From assembly GCF_018968705.1 (NCBI RefSeq), contig NZ_CP076668.1, positions 2,367,001-2,431,000 of the forward strand: a DNA stretch of 64,000 bases. Direction: 5' to 3'. This stretch comes from Pseudomonas lijiangensis (GTDB lineage Bacteria; Pseudomonadota; Gammaproteobacteria; Pseudomonadales; Pseudomonadaceae). Positions 9,601-25,414 of the stretch are shown piece after piece. Position 1 is the stretch's first letter. Each line of letters starts with the position of its first letter. A program made the translations under genes and the position numbers. Under the pieces are notes generated by a model that was not told the origin of the DNA, did no database searches, and saw only the letters and a program-made list of their open reading frames with translations.

Positions 9601-12600
9601 GCAGCGGACGGCGGTTGAAATAGGTCAGGTTGAGGGTGAAATCCGGCGTGCGGCTGACGCTTTCCAGGGTCTGGGCGAACAGCGCCAGCAAGGCGGCCGA
9701 GGCGGTGACGCCCGATTGCTGGCATTGCGTCTTGAAGCGGCTCCAGTGCCCGGCACCCAGAGTGGCCTGCAGGGTACGGAAACGTGGCTGACCCTGTTGC
9801 GGCACGGCGGCCATGGGCAACTGCGGTGCAGGCGGCAGGTGCTCCAGGGTGTCCTGCCAGTAACGCCAGGACTGCCGCCATTGCAGGCTGTCGCGCTGGG
9901 CCAGATCGGTCAGCACGTAGTCGCGGAAGGTCAATTGCAGAGGCGCGAGGTCCTGACCGGCATACGCGGTGGCCAGATCATCCATCATCACCTTGAAGCT
10001 CTGTACATCGAACAGCAGCAGATCGAGGTTCATGTGCAGGCGGCAGTTGCCGGCATCCAGTTCGCTGACCGTGACTTCGAACAGCGGCCAGCGGTCGGCG
10101 GGCAGTACCCGATACGACATCTCTTCGCGAATGCCCAGCAAGCGTTCCTGCTGTTGCGCTTGAGGCAGGTCGCGCAGGTCATTGCGTGGCAGTCTGTACC
10201 AGGGCGTCTGCTCCAGAATGCGTTGCCGACCGTCACTGTCCACTACCATGCGCAGCATGTCGTGGCGTGCGATCAGCGCATTCCAGGCCCGCTCGAAACG
10301 GTTCAGGTCAAAGTCGGCATAGGCCTTGTCCCACTCGAACAGCACATGGCAGGCCACGCCGCCGTATTCGATCAGGTCGGTACGGCCCAGCCAGTAGGCG
10401 TGCTGAATCGGTGTCAGCGGGAAGGGTTCAAAGCGGGCCTTCGGATCGGGCACGATTTGCAGATCGTTCGAGGCCACTTGTGCTTTTCCGGCATCGGCCA
10501 GCAAGAGGGCGCTCAGGCCGCGGATGCTCAGGTCGCGATAGGCCTGTTCGGCGTCCAGGCGGATGCCCAGCTGGCGCTGGATATCGCTGCTCAGTTCCAG
10601 AAACAGCAGAGAGTCCAGGCCCAGTTGCATCAGGTCCTGATTTTCCGCCGGTGCAGAGTCGGAACCCAGGCGCAATTGTCGGCAGATCGATGCGCTCAGC
10701 CACTGGCTCAATGCCTGACGATCGGCCTGCGCTTCGCCGGTCAGGATCGGTGCCGCAATGGCATCGGTCTGCCGCGTGTTCCTGGCCTGTGGTCGGGCCG
10801 CAGGTTGCTCGTCCTGCTGCGCGAACAGCTTGCGACGTGGATCGATGCGTGCCTGATTCACACGCATTGCCAAGTGCCATGGCGCACCGCGCATGACCGC
10901 CTGTTCCAGATGCCAGAGGCCTTCGCCGGTTTGCAGCGTGCCCATTCCGCCTTCAGCCAGCCTGGCATGCAGGTTGTCTTTGGCGGCGCGACCGATTTCA
11001 CCCCAGGCGCCCCAGGCAATGCTGATGGTGCGCAGGTTCGAATCTGGGGTAGCCTCGGCCAGACCGTCCAGATAGGCACTGGCCAGTGCATGGGCACCTT
11101 GGCCCGGCGCACCGAGGCTGGCGGCGGCCGAGGAGTAGAGCAGCAGGTAGCGGCCCTGATCGGCCAGCGCGGTCTGGAGCTGGCGGGCGGCCGAACATTT
11201 GACCTGCAACAGCGGTTGCATGCGGCTGTTGTCGAGGTTGGCCAGCGGCGTATCGTCCAGCAGTCCGGCGCTATGAATGGCACCGTTCAGGCCGCCGTCC
11301 AGTTGCAGGTCTTCCAGGCACATGCCCAGTGAAGCCGGGTCGCTGACATCGCAGTCGAGCCAGCGCAGTTCGCAGTTGTGCTGTTGTTGCAGGCGGGCGA
11401 ACCATTGCCCGGCATCTTCAGGGCAACGAGGGGCGAGCAGGGCGATGCGGCGGGCACCATGATGAGCCAGCCACTCGACACTCAAGCGACCCAGCCCGCC
11501 AAAGGCACCGGTCACGATATGCCAGCCATTGCCGGTAAAGCTTTGCGCGGGCAGGTTGGCGGTACTCTGGGGCTGGATGGCCAGTGTCTGGATTTGTAGC
11601 TGGCCATTGCGTATTGCGAACCATGAGGCACCGCCGTCGCGGGCAAGCCCCCTCCCACTGGGAGCAGAAACGGCGCTCAGTGCAGGCAAGAGCTGTTGCC
11701 ATTCCTCACGGCCCTCCAGATCGATAGCTGCCAACGCCCGCTCCGGTTGCTCGGCACTGGCAACCTTCAACAGGCCCCAGATTGCACGTTGCTCCGGATT
11801 CACGGAGGTCGTTGCCCAGGCATTGCGGGTGACCACCAGCAAGGGTTGATCCGTGTTGCTGTTCAGGGTGTCGAGCACGTCGGTGGTGATGGTTTGCAAC
11901 TCGCCGTTTTCCACGATCAGCAGGCAGGCCTTGGCGTCAGGATCGTGAGCGATGCCCACGGCGGCCAGCGCCGGTCGTGCGCTGGCCGGTTCAATGCGCA
12001 GCGACGGTATCGCGGTGTCCTGCACCTTCAGGGGTTGCCACTGCCAGGCGTAATGAGTGCCGGGCGCTGCCTTCAATGCTGCCTTCAATGCTGGCAGAGA
12101 AGCGTTGGCGGATTGCTGGTTATCGGCACTTGCCAGCAGGAGCCATTGCCCTTGCTCATTGCGCTGCTTGAGTGTCACGCGAGCGATGCCGAACGGGCTT
12201 GCACACCATTCCAGCGACAGACCGTCCAGCCGTTCCGGCAGCGCGACAGGCTGAGTGAATACTGGAACCTGACGTGTATCTCCATGCCGGGCGGCCAACT
12301 CATTGCATGCCTGCTGAAGACGCGTCTGCCAGCGCTCGGTTTGTCCGGCGCAGTCTCTCCAGTCGGGCTGATAGAGGCTTTCACCCAGTTGCCGACCCAG
12401 AACGGCGCTGCCACTGTCGTGTCCGGCACTGGCCGTGCTGGCAATGACGCTGGAGGCCTCGGTGCGGGCCAGCAAAATATGTTCGCTGATATTGGCGGTG
12501 GCGCTGCCATCGTCCGGCAGCCAGTCCAGGCGTTCGAAACCGCTTTCCCGGCATTGCTGCTGCCAGTGCTCGGTGGACAGGAACAGTTCGCCGCCACGGG

Positions 12601-15600
12601 CCTGTTCGTCGTGCAGCGGCAGTACCAGCGGGCCGAAGACGAAATCGAAAAGCCGCATCGGGCGGGTGATTTCACGCATCAACAGACCGCCACCGGGTTT
12701 GAGCAACGGGCGCAGGTTCTGCAGCGTCTGGCCCACATGCTGGGTGGCGTGGATCACGTTGGCGGCGACGATCAGGTCATAGTGGCCGGCCTGGAAACCT
12801 TGCTCGCTGGCGGGTTTTTGCAGGTCGAACTGGGCGTAATCGACAAAGTCGTATTCGCTGAATTTTTCTTCGGCACGGCGGCTGAACAGCGCGGAAATAT
12901 CGGTGAAGCAATACCGCACATCCGCCACGTCCTTGAGTTCCGGCAACAGCCAGGCGGTGGTGCCGCCTGTACCGCCACCGACTTCCAGAATGCGCAGCGG
13001 GCCACCACCGTTCTGCCGGTTCTGGTTGATCAGCCCGGTTATCACGCCTGCGGCGATCTGGTTGAAATAGCGACCGAAGCTGAATTGCTGATACAGCACT
13101 TCCACGCCGCTCGATGCACTTTCCGGGAAGATCACTGCCACGGGTTCGACGGAGCCGTTCATCATTGCGAAAAGCTGCTCGCCAGCGCGCTCGACCGTTT
13201 CGGCGATCACGTCCAGGCCTTCGCAGCAGTCGCGCAGCTCCTTGAGCAGGGCTGCACGTTGCTCGTAAGGCACGGGAATGGCAGTGCGATAGCGGCCTTG
13301 TTCCAAGGTGTAGTAACCGTCCTCCACACAGGCATTGAGCAGGCGTACCAGCAGTTGCCGGTGACGAGGCAGCAGGCGCCCGCCACGCAGGATATCCAGC
13401 GCGGGAGCGCCGGCATCGATGCGTTCACCCATGCACTGACGAACCATCTGATCGACATAGATCGCGTGCAGCCTGGTCACGCATACATAAAGGCGTTCCA
13501 GACGCGGCATGTCCAGGCTCGCGCCTTCCTGCACGACGACCTTGCGACCGGCTTCCAGCAATGGGTCCTGTTGCTCCACCGCCAGTGCCCGGGTCGGGGT
13601 ATCGCACCAGTAGCGCTGTTCATCGAAGGCATAAAGCGGTGCCTGGATGCGTTGCCCGCTGGCGGGCAACAGTTCGCGCCATGGCAGGCTGGCTCCGGCG
13701 GCGAACAGGCGCAGCAGGCTGTCCTGCAACACCGTCTGCGCAGGCTTGTGGCGTCGGGCGCTGGCGATCCAGGACACGCCCGGTTGTTGCAGGCGAGTGC
13801 CGATGCCAGTCAGCGGCGCATCGGGGCCCAGTTCGAGGCTGATGCCGACGCCGGTTTCCAGTGCCTGTTGCAGCGCCTGATGGAAACGCACCGGCTCGCG
13901 CATGTGCCGACGCCAGTAATCGCCGCTTTCCAGTTCGGCCTGAGTCAGTGGCTGGCCGGTCAGGGTCGAGATCAGCGGGGTTTTTGCGGGGTTGGCGTGT
14001 AGGCGGGCGCAGGCTTGCTGGAACTCGTTGAGGATCGGGTCGAGCAGGCGGGAGTGCGCTGCACCGGCCACGCTCAGGCGGTTATGGCGAATCTGCTGCT
14101 CTTGCAGCGTCTGGGTCAGCGCCTCGATGCCATCACGATTGCCCGAAGCCACCAGATGCTGTTCGGCGTTATGCACGGCAATTTCGACGCCATGCTGGCG
14201 AGCCAGAGGTTCCAGGGTTGCGGCGTCGCAGAAGACGGCAAGCATCGCGCCGTCGGCGGCGCTCTGGTTCATCAGGCGACCACGGGTAATGACCAGCGGC
14301 AGCACGTCTTCCAGACGATAGATCCCGGCGATCACCACGGCCGCGAACTCACCCACCGAATGACCGATCAGCAGATCCGGTGTCAGGCCTTGTTCACGCC
14401 AATGGGCAGCCATGGCCACGGCAAAGGCGACGATGGCCGGTTGCGCGTAATCCATGCGGTCGATCAGTGCCTCATGCTCGCCGAACATCACCGATTGCAG
14501 TGAAGGCTGAAGGTGCGCGGCGCAGGCTGCGAAGCTGCGGTCCAGACTTTCGGTAAAGGCCTTGGACTGGCCGTAGAGACTTTTGCCCATGCCTGCCCAT
14601 TGGCTGCCCTGGCCACTGCACAGCCAGAGCTGTGCGGCCTGTCGGGCATGGCCTTCATGCAGCAATGCATCGCTGTTGCCCTGGGCAAAGGCTTCGAGTG
14701 CCGGTGCCGTTTCATCGTGCAGCGGCACGGCAAGGCGGTAAGGCAAATCCAGCTGGCGGCCATGCAGTGCGGTATGGGCCAGATTGGCCGCAGCGTCGCT
14801 GTTCTTGAGTTGCAAGGCGTAGCGGCCGGCCAGTTGCCGCAGCGATGCCTGGCTGGCAGCACTGAGCAGCAGGGCGCTGGCTTCTGGCTTCGGGCGGGTG
14901 TTGCGCAAGTGTTCGGGTATGGCTTCGACGACCACATGGCAGTTGGTGCCGCCGATCCCGAAGGAGGACACACCGGCTCGACGTGGTCCGGCTGGCCACT
15001 CACGAGCCTGGGTCGGGACCCGGAACGGGCTGTTTTCCAGTTGCAGTGCAGGGTTGGCCTGTTCGAAGTTGATGCTGGGCGGAATGCGCCCATGGCTGAC
15101 GGCAAGTACGGTCTTGATCAGGCTGGCGATACCGGCTGCCGTGTCCAGATGGCCGAGGTTGCCCTTGACCGAACCCAGGGCACAGCCACCGATATCGCTG
15201 CGCTGGGCGAATACGTCGCGCAGCGCCTGCACTTCGATGGGGTCGCCCAGTGGCGTGCCGGTGCCGTGGGCCTCGATCATGCCGATGCTGGAGCATTCGA
15301 TATCGGCCAGCAGCAGCGCATCGCTGATGACTTCACGCTGACCGACCACCGATGGCGCGGTGTAGCCGACCTTGTGATGACCGTCGTTATTGATCGCACT
15401 GCCGCGCAGCACCGCAAGAATCGGATCGCCGTCGCGCAGGGCATCTTCCAGGCGGCGCAGGGTCACTGCACCGACGCCGTTGCCGGCAAAGGTGCCCTGG
15501 GCGCTGGCGTCGAAAGGGCGACAGCGACCATCCGGCGAGAAAATCATGCCCGGCTGATAGAGGTAACCGGCCTGTTGCGGAAACGACACCGCAACACCAC

Positions 15601-16222
15601 CGGCAACGGCCATGGAACATTCGCCGCTGCGCAGGCTTTCACACGCCATGTGCACGGCGACCAGGGAGCTGGAGCAGGCTGTCTGCACCGTCATGGCCGG
15701 ACCGCGCAGGTTGAGTTTGTAGGCGGCGCGGCTGGCCAGGTAATCCTTGTCATTGCCCATCAGGGCTTGCAGCCCCTTGACCTGCGCCACTTCGGTCACG
15801 CGGATGTTTTCGCGGCCCGGATAGGTGCTCATGCGCCCGGAAGCGAACACCCCGGTTTTGTGAGGTACGTCGCGAGGTGCAAAACCGGCATGTTCCAGAG
15901 CGTGCCAGACGGTCTGCAGAAACAGGCGCTGCTGAGGATCGATGGACTCGGCTTCCTGACGCGAGTAGCCGAACAGCGCAGCATCGAACCGGTCAGGGTG
16001 GTCGATGGTGGAGGCCACATTGACGAAGTCAGGGTTGTCGATCAGCGCCGGGTCCAACCCGGCGGCCAGCAGTTCTTCGCGGCTGAAACGACGGCTGCAT
16101 TCGCGACCGTCCAGCAGGTTTTGCCAGTACTCGGTACTGTCACTGGCTCCAGGGAAACGGCAAGCCAGACCAATGACTGCAATGGGTTCACTGGTGCCGT
16201 AGAACTCTTCAACGGTGTGCAT
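6689..16222 (-). CDS. irp1: Yersiniabactin PKS/NRPS hybrid, HMWP1
   Basis: 3177-residue synthase (Yersinia HMWP1 is about the same length) that adds the malonyl unit and last thiazoline and releases the siderophore. Domains with approximate residues: ketosynthase (TACSSS, active Cys 183; EAHGTGTPLGDP), acyltransferase (GHSVGE, about 620), methyltransferase (ILEVGGGTGGTT, about 1080), ketoreductase (VTGAFGGLGRL, about 1575), ACP (LGLDSLLF, about 1870), cyclisation domain (DLLLFDVQS, about 2066), second methyltransferase (VLEVGAGTGATT, about 2610), PCP (GGDSLIATR, about 2870) and thioesterase (GWSYGTF, about 2993). The start overlaps ybtX by 14 bases. Unusually, a REP-like sequence lies inside the reading frame near residue 1525. 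Confidence 0.96.
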   Translation of the reverse strand: MHTVEEFYGTSEPIAVIGLACRFPGASDSTEYWQNLLDGRECSRRFSREELLAAGLDPALIDNPDFVNVASTIDHPDRFDAALFGYSRQEAESIDPQQRLFLQTVWHALEHAGFAPRDVPHKTGVFASGRMSTYPGRENIRVTEVAQVKGLQALMGNDKDYLASRAAYKLNLRGPAMTVQTACSSSLVAVHMACESLRSGECSMAVAGGVAVSFPQQAGYLYQPGMIFSPDGRCRPFDASAQGTFAGNGVGAVTLRRLEDALRDGDPILAVLRGSAINNDGHHKVGYTAPSVVGQREVISDALLLADIECSSIGMIEAHGTGTPLGDPIEVQALRDVFAQRSDIGGCALGSVKGNLGHLDTAAGIASLIKTVLAVSHGRIPPSINFEQANPALQLENSPFRVPTQAREWPAGPRRAGVSSFGIGGTNCHVVVEAIPEHLRNTRPKPEASALLLSAASQASLRQLAGRYALQLKNSDAAANLAHTALHGRQLDLPYRLAVPLHDETAPALEAFAQGNSDALLHEGHARQAAQLWLCSGQGSQWAGMGKSLYGQSKAFTESLDRSFAACAAHLQPSLQSVMFGEHEALIDRMDYAQPAIVAFAVAMAAHWREQGLTPDLLIGHSVGEFAAVVIAGIYRLEDVLPLVITRGRLMNQSAADGAMLAVFCDAATLEPLARQHGVEIAVHNAEQHLVASGNRDGIEALTQTLQEQQIRHNRLSVAGAAHSRLLDPILNEFQQACARLHANPAKTPLISTLTGQPLTQAELESGDYWRRHMREPVRFHQALQQALETGVGISLELGPDAPLTGIGTRLQQPGVSWIASARRHKPAQTVLQDSLLRLFAAGASLPWRELLPASGQRIQAPLYAFDEQRYWCDTPTRALAVEQQDPLLEAGRKVVVQEGASLDMPRLERLYVCVTRLHAIYVDQMVRQCMGERIDAGAPALDILRGGRLLPRHRQLLVRLLNACVEDGYYTLEQGRYRTAIPVPYEQRAALLKELRDCCEGLDVIAETVERAGEQLFAMMNGSVEPVAVIFPESASSGVEVLYQQFSFGRYFNQIAAGVITGLINQNRQNGGGPLRILEVGGGTGGTTAWLLPELKDVADVRYCFTDISALFSRRAEEKFSEYDFVDYAQFDLQKPASEQGFQAGHYDLIVAANVIHATQHVGQTLQNLRPLLKPGGGLLMREITRPMRLFDFVFGPLVLPLHDEQARGGELFLSTEHWQQQCRESGFERLDWLPDDGSATANISEHILLARTEASSVIASTASAGHDSGSAVLGRQLGESLYQPDWRDCAGQTERWQTRLQQACNELAARHGDTRQVPVFTQPVALPERLDGLSLEWCASPFGIARVTLKQRNEQGQWLLLASADNQQSANASLPALKAALKAAPGTHYAWQWQPLKVQDTAIPSLRIEPASARPALAAVGIAHDPDAKACLLIVENGELQTITTDVLDTLNSNTDQPLLVVTRNAWATTSVNPEQRAIWGLLKVASAEQPERALAAIDLEGREEWQQLLPALSAVSAPSGRGLARDGGASWFAIRNGQLQIQTLAIQPQSTANLPAQSFTGNGWHIVTGAFGGLGRLSVEWLAHHGARRIALLAPRCPEDAGQWFARLQQQHNCELRWLDCDVSDPASLGMCLEDLQLDGGLNGAIHSAGLLDDTPLANLDNSRMQPLLQVKCSAARQLQTALADQGRYLLLYSSAAASLGAPGQGAHALASAYLDGLAEATPDSNLRTISIAWGAWGEIGRAAKDNLHARLAEGGMGTLQTGEGLWHLEQAVMRGAPWHLAMRVNQARIDPRRKLFAQQDEQPAARPQARNTRQTDAIAAPILTGEAQADRQALSQWLSASICRQLRLGSDSAPAENQDLMQLGLDSLLFLELSSDIQRQLGIRLDAEQAYRDLSIRGLSALLLADAGKAQVASNDLQIVPDPKARFEPFPLTPIQHAYWLGRTDLIEYGGVACHVLFEWDKAYADFDLNRFERAWNALIARHDMLRMVVDSDGRQRILEQTPWYRLPRNDLRDLPQAQQQERLLGIREEMSYRVLPADRWPLFEVTVSELDAGNCRLHMNLDLLLFDVQSFKVMMDDLATAYAGQDLAPLQLTFRDYVLTDLAQRDSLQWRQSWRYWQDTLEHLPPAPQLPMAAVPQQGQPRFRTLQATLGAGHWSRFKTQCQQSGVTASAALLALFAQTLESVSRTPDFTLNLTYFNRRPLHPQVQQLIGDFTSVLLIDFQLGRGDSLRQVMESTQARLWQRLAHTSVNGVELMRELGRRQGQSRQPAMPVVFTSMLGLSLDGKAIDQAMTSTLGDPVHVFTQTPQVWLDHQVMEIDGELVFSWYCMEDVLADSLIDNLFQAYGELLQKLASQPQGFDGQPDLPRHDWSVNLDGERFDPQALEAQLRLAPGVQTARVTVDSDGRTLLGELVARESAARDDSILAPLPLPLNELPDLSEAQRQEVDLTWQALESRARQGILATLQKHGLFTEAGQTHDLAQVMARLGALPQFGGLLRQWLAMLCQQGWIRQEGKHFQTLHPEVTPTTVQTLPAADWSQTLSTYLDACIELHGELLRGDRSPLSLLFGNSDEVVKALYSNNPVLHCLNSTLALTAKALAGNRRDLRVLEVGAGTGATTHHLLPMLESHLSEYRFTDVSSLFLKQAQERFAAWPQLTSSILDLNRPVDFSEHPAQGYDLVVAVNVMHDASHVKRSLKRLHSLLRSGGHLLLLEATERDSALQLASIGFIEGLSNFEDERSEDDKAMLDLPRWRNAVQESGFSWVMNWPQQAQDSMRQHFMLARAEGNSHLDLAAMQADLAQQTRWPLALRQVEHLLTEAENQRAEADSSESRPAAVVSPQTLNAVAQLWQELLGQTLDAESDFFQSGGDSLIATRMIARLNRMGYPGSSLRNLFDNPRLGDFCATLQTTEIRSDDNPLALARGRNTLPMFVFHASDGEIGAYLSLAQALDLQVFGLQAADALGAQSLQELAANYVRAIRRQQASGPYVLLGWSYGTFVAEAAAHLLQREGQQVRLILLDPVCREDFHFENRSGLLRLMAQGAKTVELPDDLEQLSPSRQLEVFMGNATQAGVLKNPPEPEQARQWLQRIEHLMKLLTRHSRPQHLNLPCLWLTAEGRPQHWQPAEQDWQDWAAQASRQSMACDHWQLLLEPQQVERTAAAINAWLAATHKEHQQ
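11636..11658 (-). repeat. REP-like sequence inside the irp1 reading frame
   Basis: Read on the minus strand, GTGGGAGGGGGCTTGCCCGC... matches the Pseudomonas REP consensus, and compares closely with the intergenic REPs at 1435 and 43045. It is translated in frame, contributing roughly SGRGLARD about 45 residues before the ketoreductase nucleotide-binding motif. Only one arm is present; no inverted partner is seen nearby. Confidence 0.7.
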
Positions 16223-17434
16223 GAATGACCTCTTGGGCAGGAGTGGCAGAAGTAGAAGAAGTGGATGAGGTGCGTTCAAGGCGGTGGCGCAGTCGCAGCG
16301 CGGGCCACAGACACAGGCAGGCAATGGCCGACAGAATGGTCAGCAGCGCTGGATAGCCCAGGTAGTGGGCGACTTGCAGGGCGGCCATTGAGCCGAGCAT
16401 GGCGATGGCCGCATCCACCGATTGCAGCAGGGCATAGTCGGAGGCCGGTTGATGGGCACGCACAACGCCCATCAGCAGGTTGTAGAGCGTGACGAAGCTG
16501 ATGGCCGCTGCGACATTGACCAGCGCGAACAGCGCCAGCCAGGCCGTGAGGTTGTAGAGCGTGGCACCCAGAGCGGCTGCAACGGCAATCGCGGCGTGGA
16601 TGCCCATGGCAGGCAACAGGCAGTGCCAGGCACCGAAACGCCTGGCCATCCAGCCTCCGAGGAATACGCCAATCGCGCTGGCAACGGTGCCGTACAGTGC
16701 TGTTACAAAGCCCAGATCCCCGAGGTTCAAACCCTGATCCAGCAGCAGAACGGTTTGCACGGCCATCAGTCCGCGCATGGCCAGGTAGTAGATCGCAGTC
16801 AGGCACAGGGCAGGCCACAGGGCGGTGAAGCTGCTGAGGTCCAGCCTCGGGCGCCGTGTCGGCTCGGTCCCGGCCTTGCTGGCAGGCAGCAGGCCCACCG
16901 GCAGCAACAGCAGCAATGACACGGCTGCCATCCCGATGAAACCCGCACGCCAGCCCCAGCCCTCGGCCAGATACAGAAACACGAAAGAGCCGAACACCAC
17001 GCCCAGATAACTGCCGCCCACTTGCGCGGTATTGGCAAACGGGCGGCTGGCAGCATCACAGGTGGTAATGGTGATGCCGTCTGCATAGATGTCGTGACTG
17101 GCCGACAGCAACGCCAACAGCATCAGGCCTGCCATGATCGGGTAGATCGAGTGTTCCGGTGCCAGAAAACCGAGCACCAGCAGGGTCACCGCCATGCACA
17201 GTTGCAGGATCACCAGGCTGCCCAGATAGCGATTGCCACGCAGCGCAATGCTGTGGCGTTCACACCAGGGTGCCCAGAGAAACTTGCCGACCCAGGGCAG
17301 GAACGTCAGCGACAGCAGACTGAGGCTGGCAAGGTCCAGCCCCTGATGACGGAAGTAGCCGACCACCCCTTGCAGCATCAAGGCAGTGAGCATGCCTTGA
17401 TGCAGGTAGTAGCACCAATAAGGCAGATAGCGGG

Positions 17435-17438
<4 letters not shown>
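16209..17438 (-). CDS. ybtX: MFS transporter of the yersiniabactin locus
   Basis: 409-residue polytopic inner-membrane protein with about 12 hydrophobic segments, starting MTRYLPYWCYYLHQGMLTAL and ending in a Ser/Thr-rich tail. It resembles YbtX of the Yersinia high-pathogenicity island and more distantly AmpG/FptX-type siderophore permeases. Its ATG overlaps the irp2 stop (ATGA, 17435-17438) and its stop overlaps the irp1 start. It probably moves yersiniabactin or its ferric complex across the inner membrane; direction cannot be read from sequence. In Yersinia ybtX lies in the ybtPQ-ybtS operon, so its position between irp2 and irp1 here is a rearrangement. Confidence 0.88.
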
Positions 17439-23608
<6,170 letters not shown>

Positions 23609-23668
23609 GGTAAGACTCCATCCAGACAAGTACTCGTGCCGCGCAGGGTTTGCGCGGCGCGTAAGGGT

Positions 23669-25414
23669 TCAGGTGTTCAGGTTCCAGTGCCGTGCCCGGC
23701 TCTGCTGATGCCATAAATGTGCGTAGAGACCGTTGAGCTCCAGAAGCTCGTCATGGCGGCCTCGTTCGGCGATGCGCCCGCGATCCATGACCAGAATCTG
23801 GTCGGCGTGCTGGATGTTGTGCAGGCGGTGAGCGATGACCAGCACCGTGCGGTCACGGACCAGCGCATCGAGCCCGCGCTGGATAGCGGCTTCCGAGGAC
23901 GGATCGACGCTGGAAGTGGCTTCATCGAGCAGCAGGATCGGGCTGTTCTTGAGCAGGGCGCGGGCGATCGACAGGCGTTGGCGTTCGCCACCGGACAGCC
24001 AGCCGCCACCTTCCCCGATCCGCGTGGCATAGCCGTCGGGCAGGGCTTCGATGAAATCGTGGGCCTGGGCAAGACGTGCGGCATGGATGACTTCCTGCTC
24101 GCTTGCGTCGGGCTTGCCCACCAGCAGGTTGTCGAGCACGGTGCCGGAGAACAGCGTGACGTCCTGGAAGACCATGGAAATGTGTTCCTGCAGGTACTGG
24201 CTGCCGATGTCACGGGCTTCGATGCCGCCAATACGCAGGTGACCACTGTCGATGTCCCAGAGCCGGGCGACCAGATGCGCCAGTGTGCTTTTGCCGGCTC
24301 CGCTGGGGCCGACCAGCGCGGTCAGGGTGCCAGCAGGTAGATGGCAGGAGAGGCCGTCGATAACCGTTGCTTCGCGCTCGGCATAGCTGAAATGCACATT
24401 GTCGAGTTCGATATCGAAGTAGCCGGGTTTGCGTGGTGCCGATGGCTCCGGCATGGGAGCCTGTTCCAGCAACTGCTCGGTGCGGGTCAGGGCCAGATGA
24501 CCGAAGCGCAGCAGCAGCGTGGAGAAACCCAGGTCGATGGCCTGGCGGTAGAGCGGCAGAGACAGCACGGTAAAGATCAGCAGGTTCTCGATACTCAACT
24601 GCCCGTTGAGCAGCAGGTTGCAGCCCAGCAACACCATCAGGATGTAACCGGCTTCGATCACCAGCCCGAACAGCCCGACCCAGGGTGCCGGTTTGAGTTC
24701 GATGCTGACCATCGCCTGATGTTGAGCATCCATGACCTTGTTCAAACGCTGCAGGGCGCTGCCGAAACGACCGAAGCTGCGAATCACCGCAATGCCCTGG
24801 ATATATTCCTGTAACGCCGCCTGGGTGCGGTTGTGGGTGCTGAGCATGCGGCCGGCATGGACCAGGGTCTTGCGTATCGCTACATAGATTGCAAGACAGG
24901 CCAGTGGCAGCATGGCCAGCACGGCGCAGGCCAGCACGGGTTCCAGCCAGAACAGGAAGATCAGGAGAAAGGCCAGCTTCGCCAGCGAAAGGGCAAAGAC
25001 GCCGAGAAAGTGCGACCAGAGATGCTCCACCAGGGCCAGGTCACCGGTGACACGGGCGCTGATTTCGCCGCTGTGGGTCTTGCCGAACCAGCCCAGAGGC
25101 AGCTTTTGCAGATGGTCCACGAGGCGAATGCGGGCGTTGGCCATCATGGCGTAGGCCCCGGTGAAAATCAGCGGCGTGCCGATTGCGCCTGTAACGATTC
25201 GGGCAATCAGGCAGGCGAGCATCGCCAGTGCCAGCCCGGTCACGCTCAAGGTGCTGGCCGTGCCCTTGAGCAGGCTGTCGAGCAGCCAGTACAGCAAGGG
25301 ATAAGGCGCGGCGCTCAGCAGGCCTTCCAGCACGGCCAGGCGCAGGCCTTGATTCAGGTGAGGGTCGCGCTGGCCGGCCAGGCGTTCACCGGCGCGCATC
25401 AGATGGGCGATCAT
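23669..25414 (-). CDS. ybtQ: ABC transporter, fused permease-ATPase (ferric-yersiniabactin uptake)
   Basis: 581-residue half-transporter with six N-terminal membrane segments and a C-terminal ATPase: Walker A GPSGAGKST, signature LSGGERQRLSIARAL, Walker B ILLLDEATSSVD, and the switch His in VIAHRLHN. It pairs with YbtP; in Yersinia this pair imports iron from ferric yersiniabactin although its fold is exporter-like. The ATG at 25414 overlaps the ybtP stop (ATGA) with AGGAGT upstream; an in-frame ATG at 25444 would overlap ybtP more. Confidence 0.92.
   Translation of the reverse strand: MIAHLMRAGERLAGQRDPHLNQGLRLAVLEGLLSAAPYPLLYWLLDSLLKGTASTLSVTGLALAMLACLIARIVTGAIGTPLIFTGAYAMMANARIRLVDHLQKLPLGWFGKTHSGEISARVTGDLALVEHLWSHFLGVFALSLAKLAFLLIFLFWLEPVLACAVLAMLPLACLAIYVAIRKTLVHAGRMLSTHNRTQAALQEYIQGIAVIRSFGRFGSALQRLNKVMDAQHQAMVSIELKPAPWVGLFGLVIEAGYILMVLLGCNLLLNGQLSIENLLIFTVLSLPLYRQAIDLGFSTLLLRFGHLALTRTEQLLEQAPMPEPSAPRKPGYFDIELDNVHFSYAEREATVIDGLSCHLPAGTLTALVGPSGAGKSTLAHLVARLWDIDSGHLRIGGIEARDIGSQYLQEHISMVFQDVTLFSGTVLDNLLVGKPDASEQEVIHAARLAQAHDFIEALPDGYATRIGEGGGWLSGGERQRLSIARALLKNSPILLLDEATSSVDPSSEAAIQRGLDALVRDRTVLVIAHRLHNIQHADQILVMDRGRIAERGRHDELLELNGLYAHLWHQQSRARHWNLNT

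Noticed and set aside
6689..16324. irp1 start further upstream
   Set aside because: The extra 34 residues are low-complexity, absent from the family, and overlap ybtX; ATG at 16222 starts directly before the ketosynthase.
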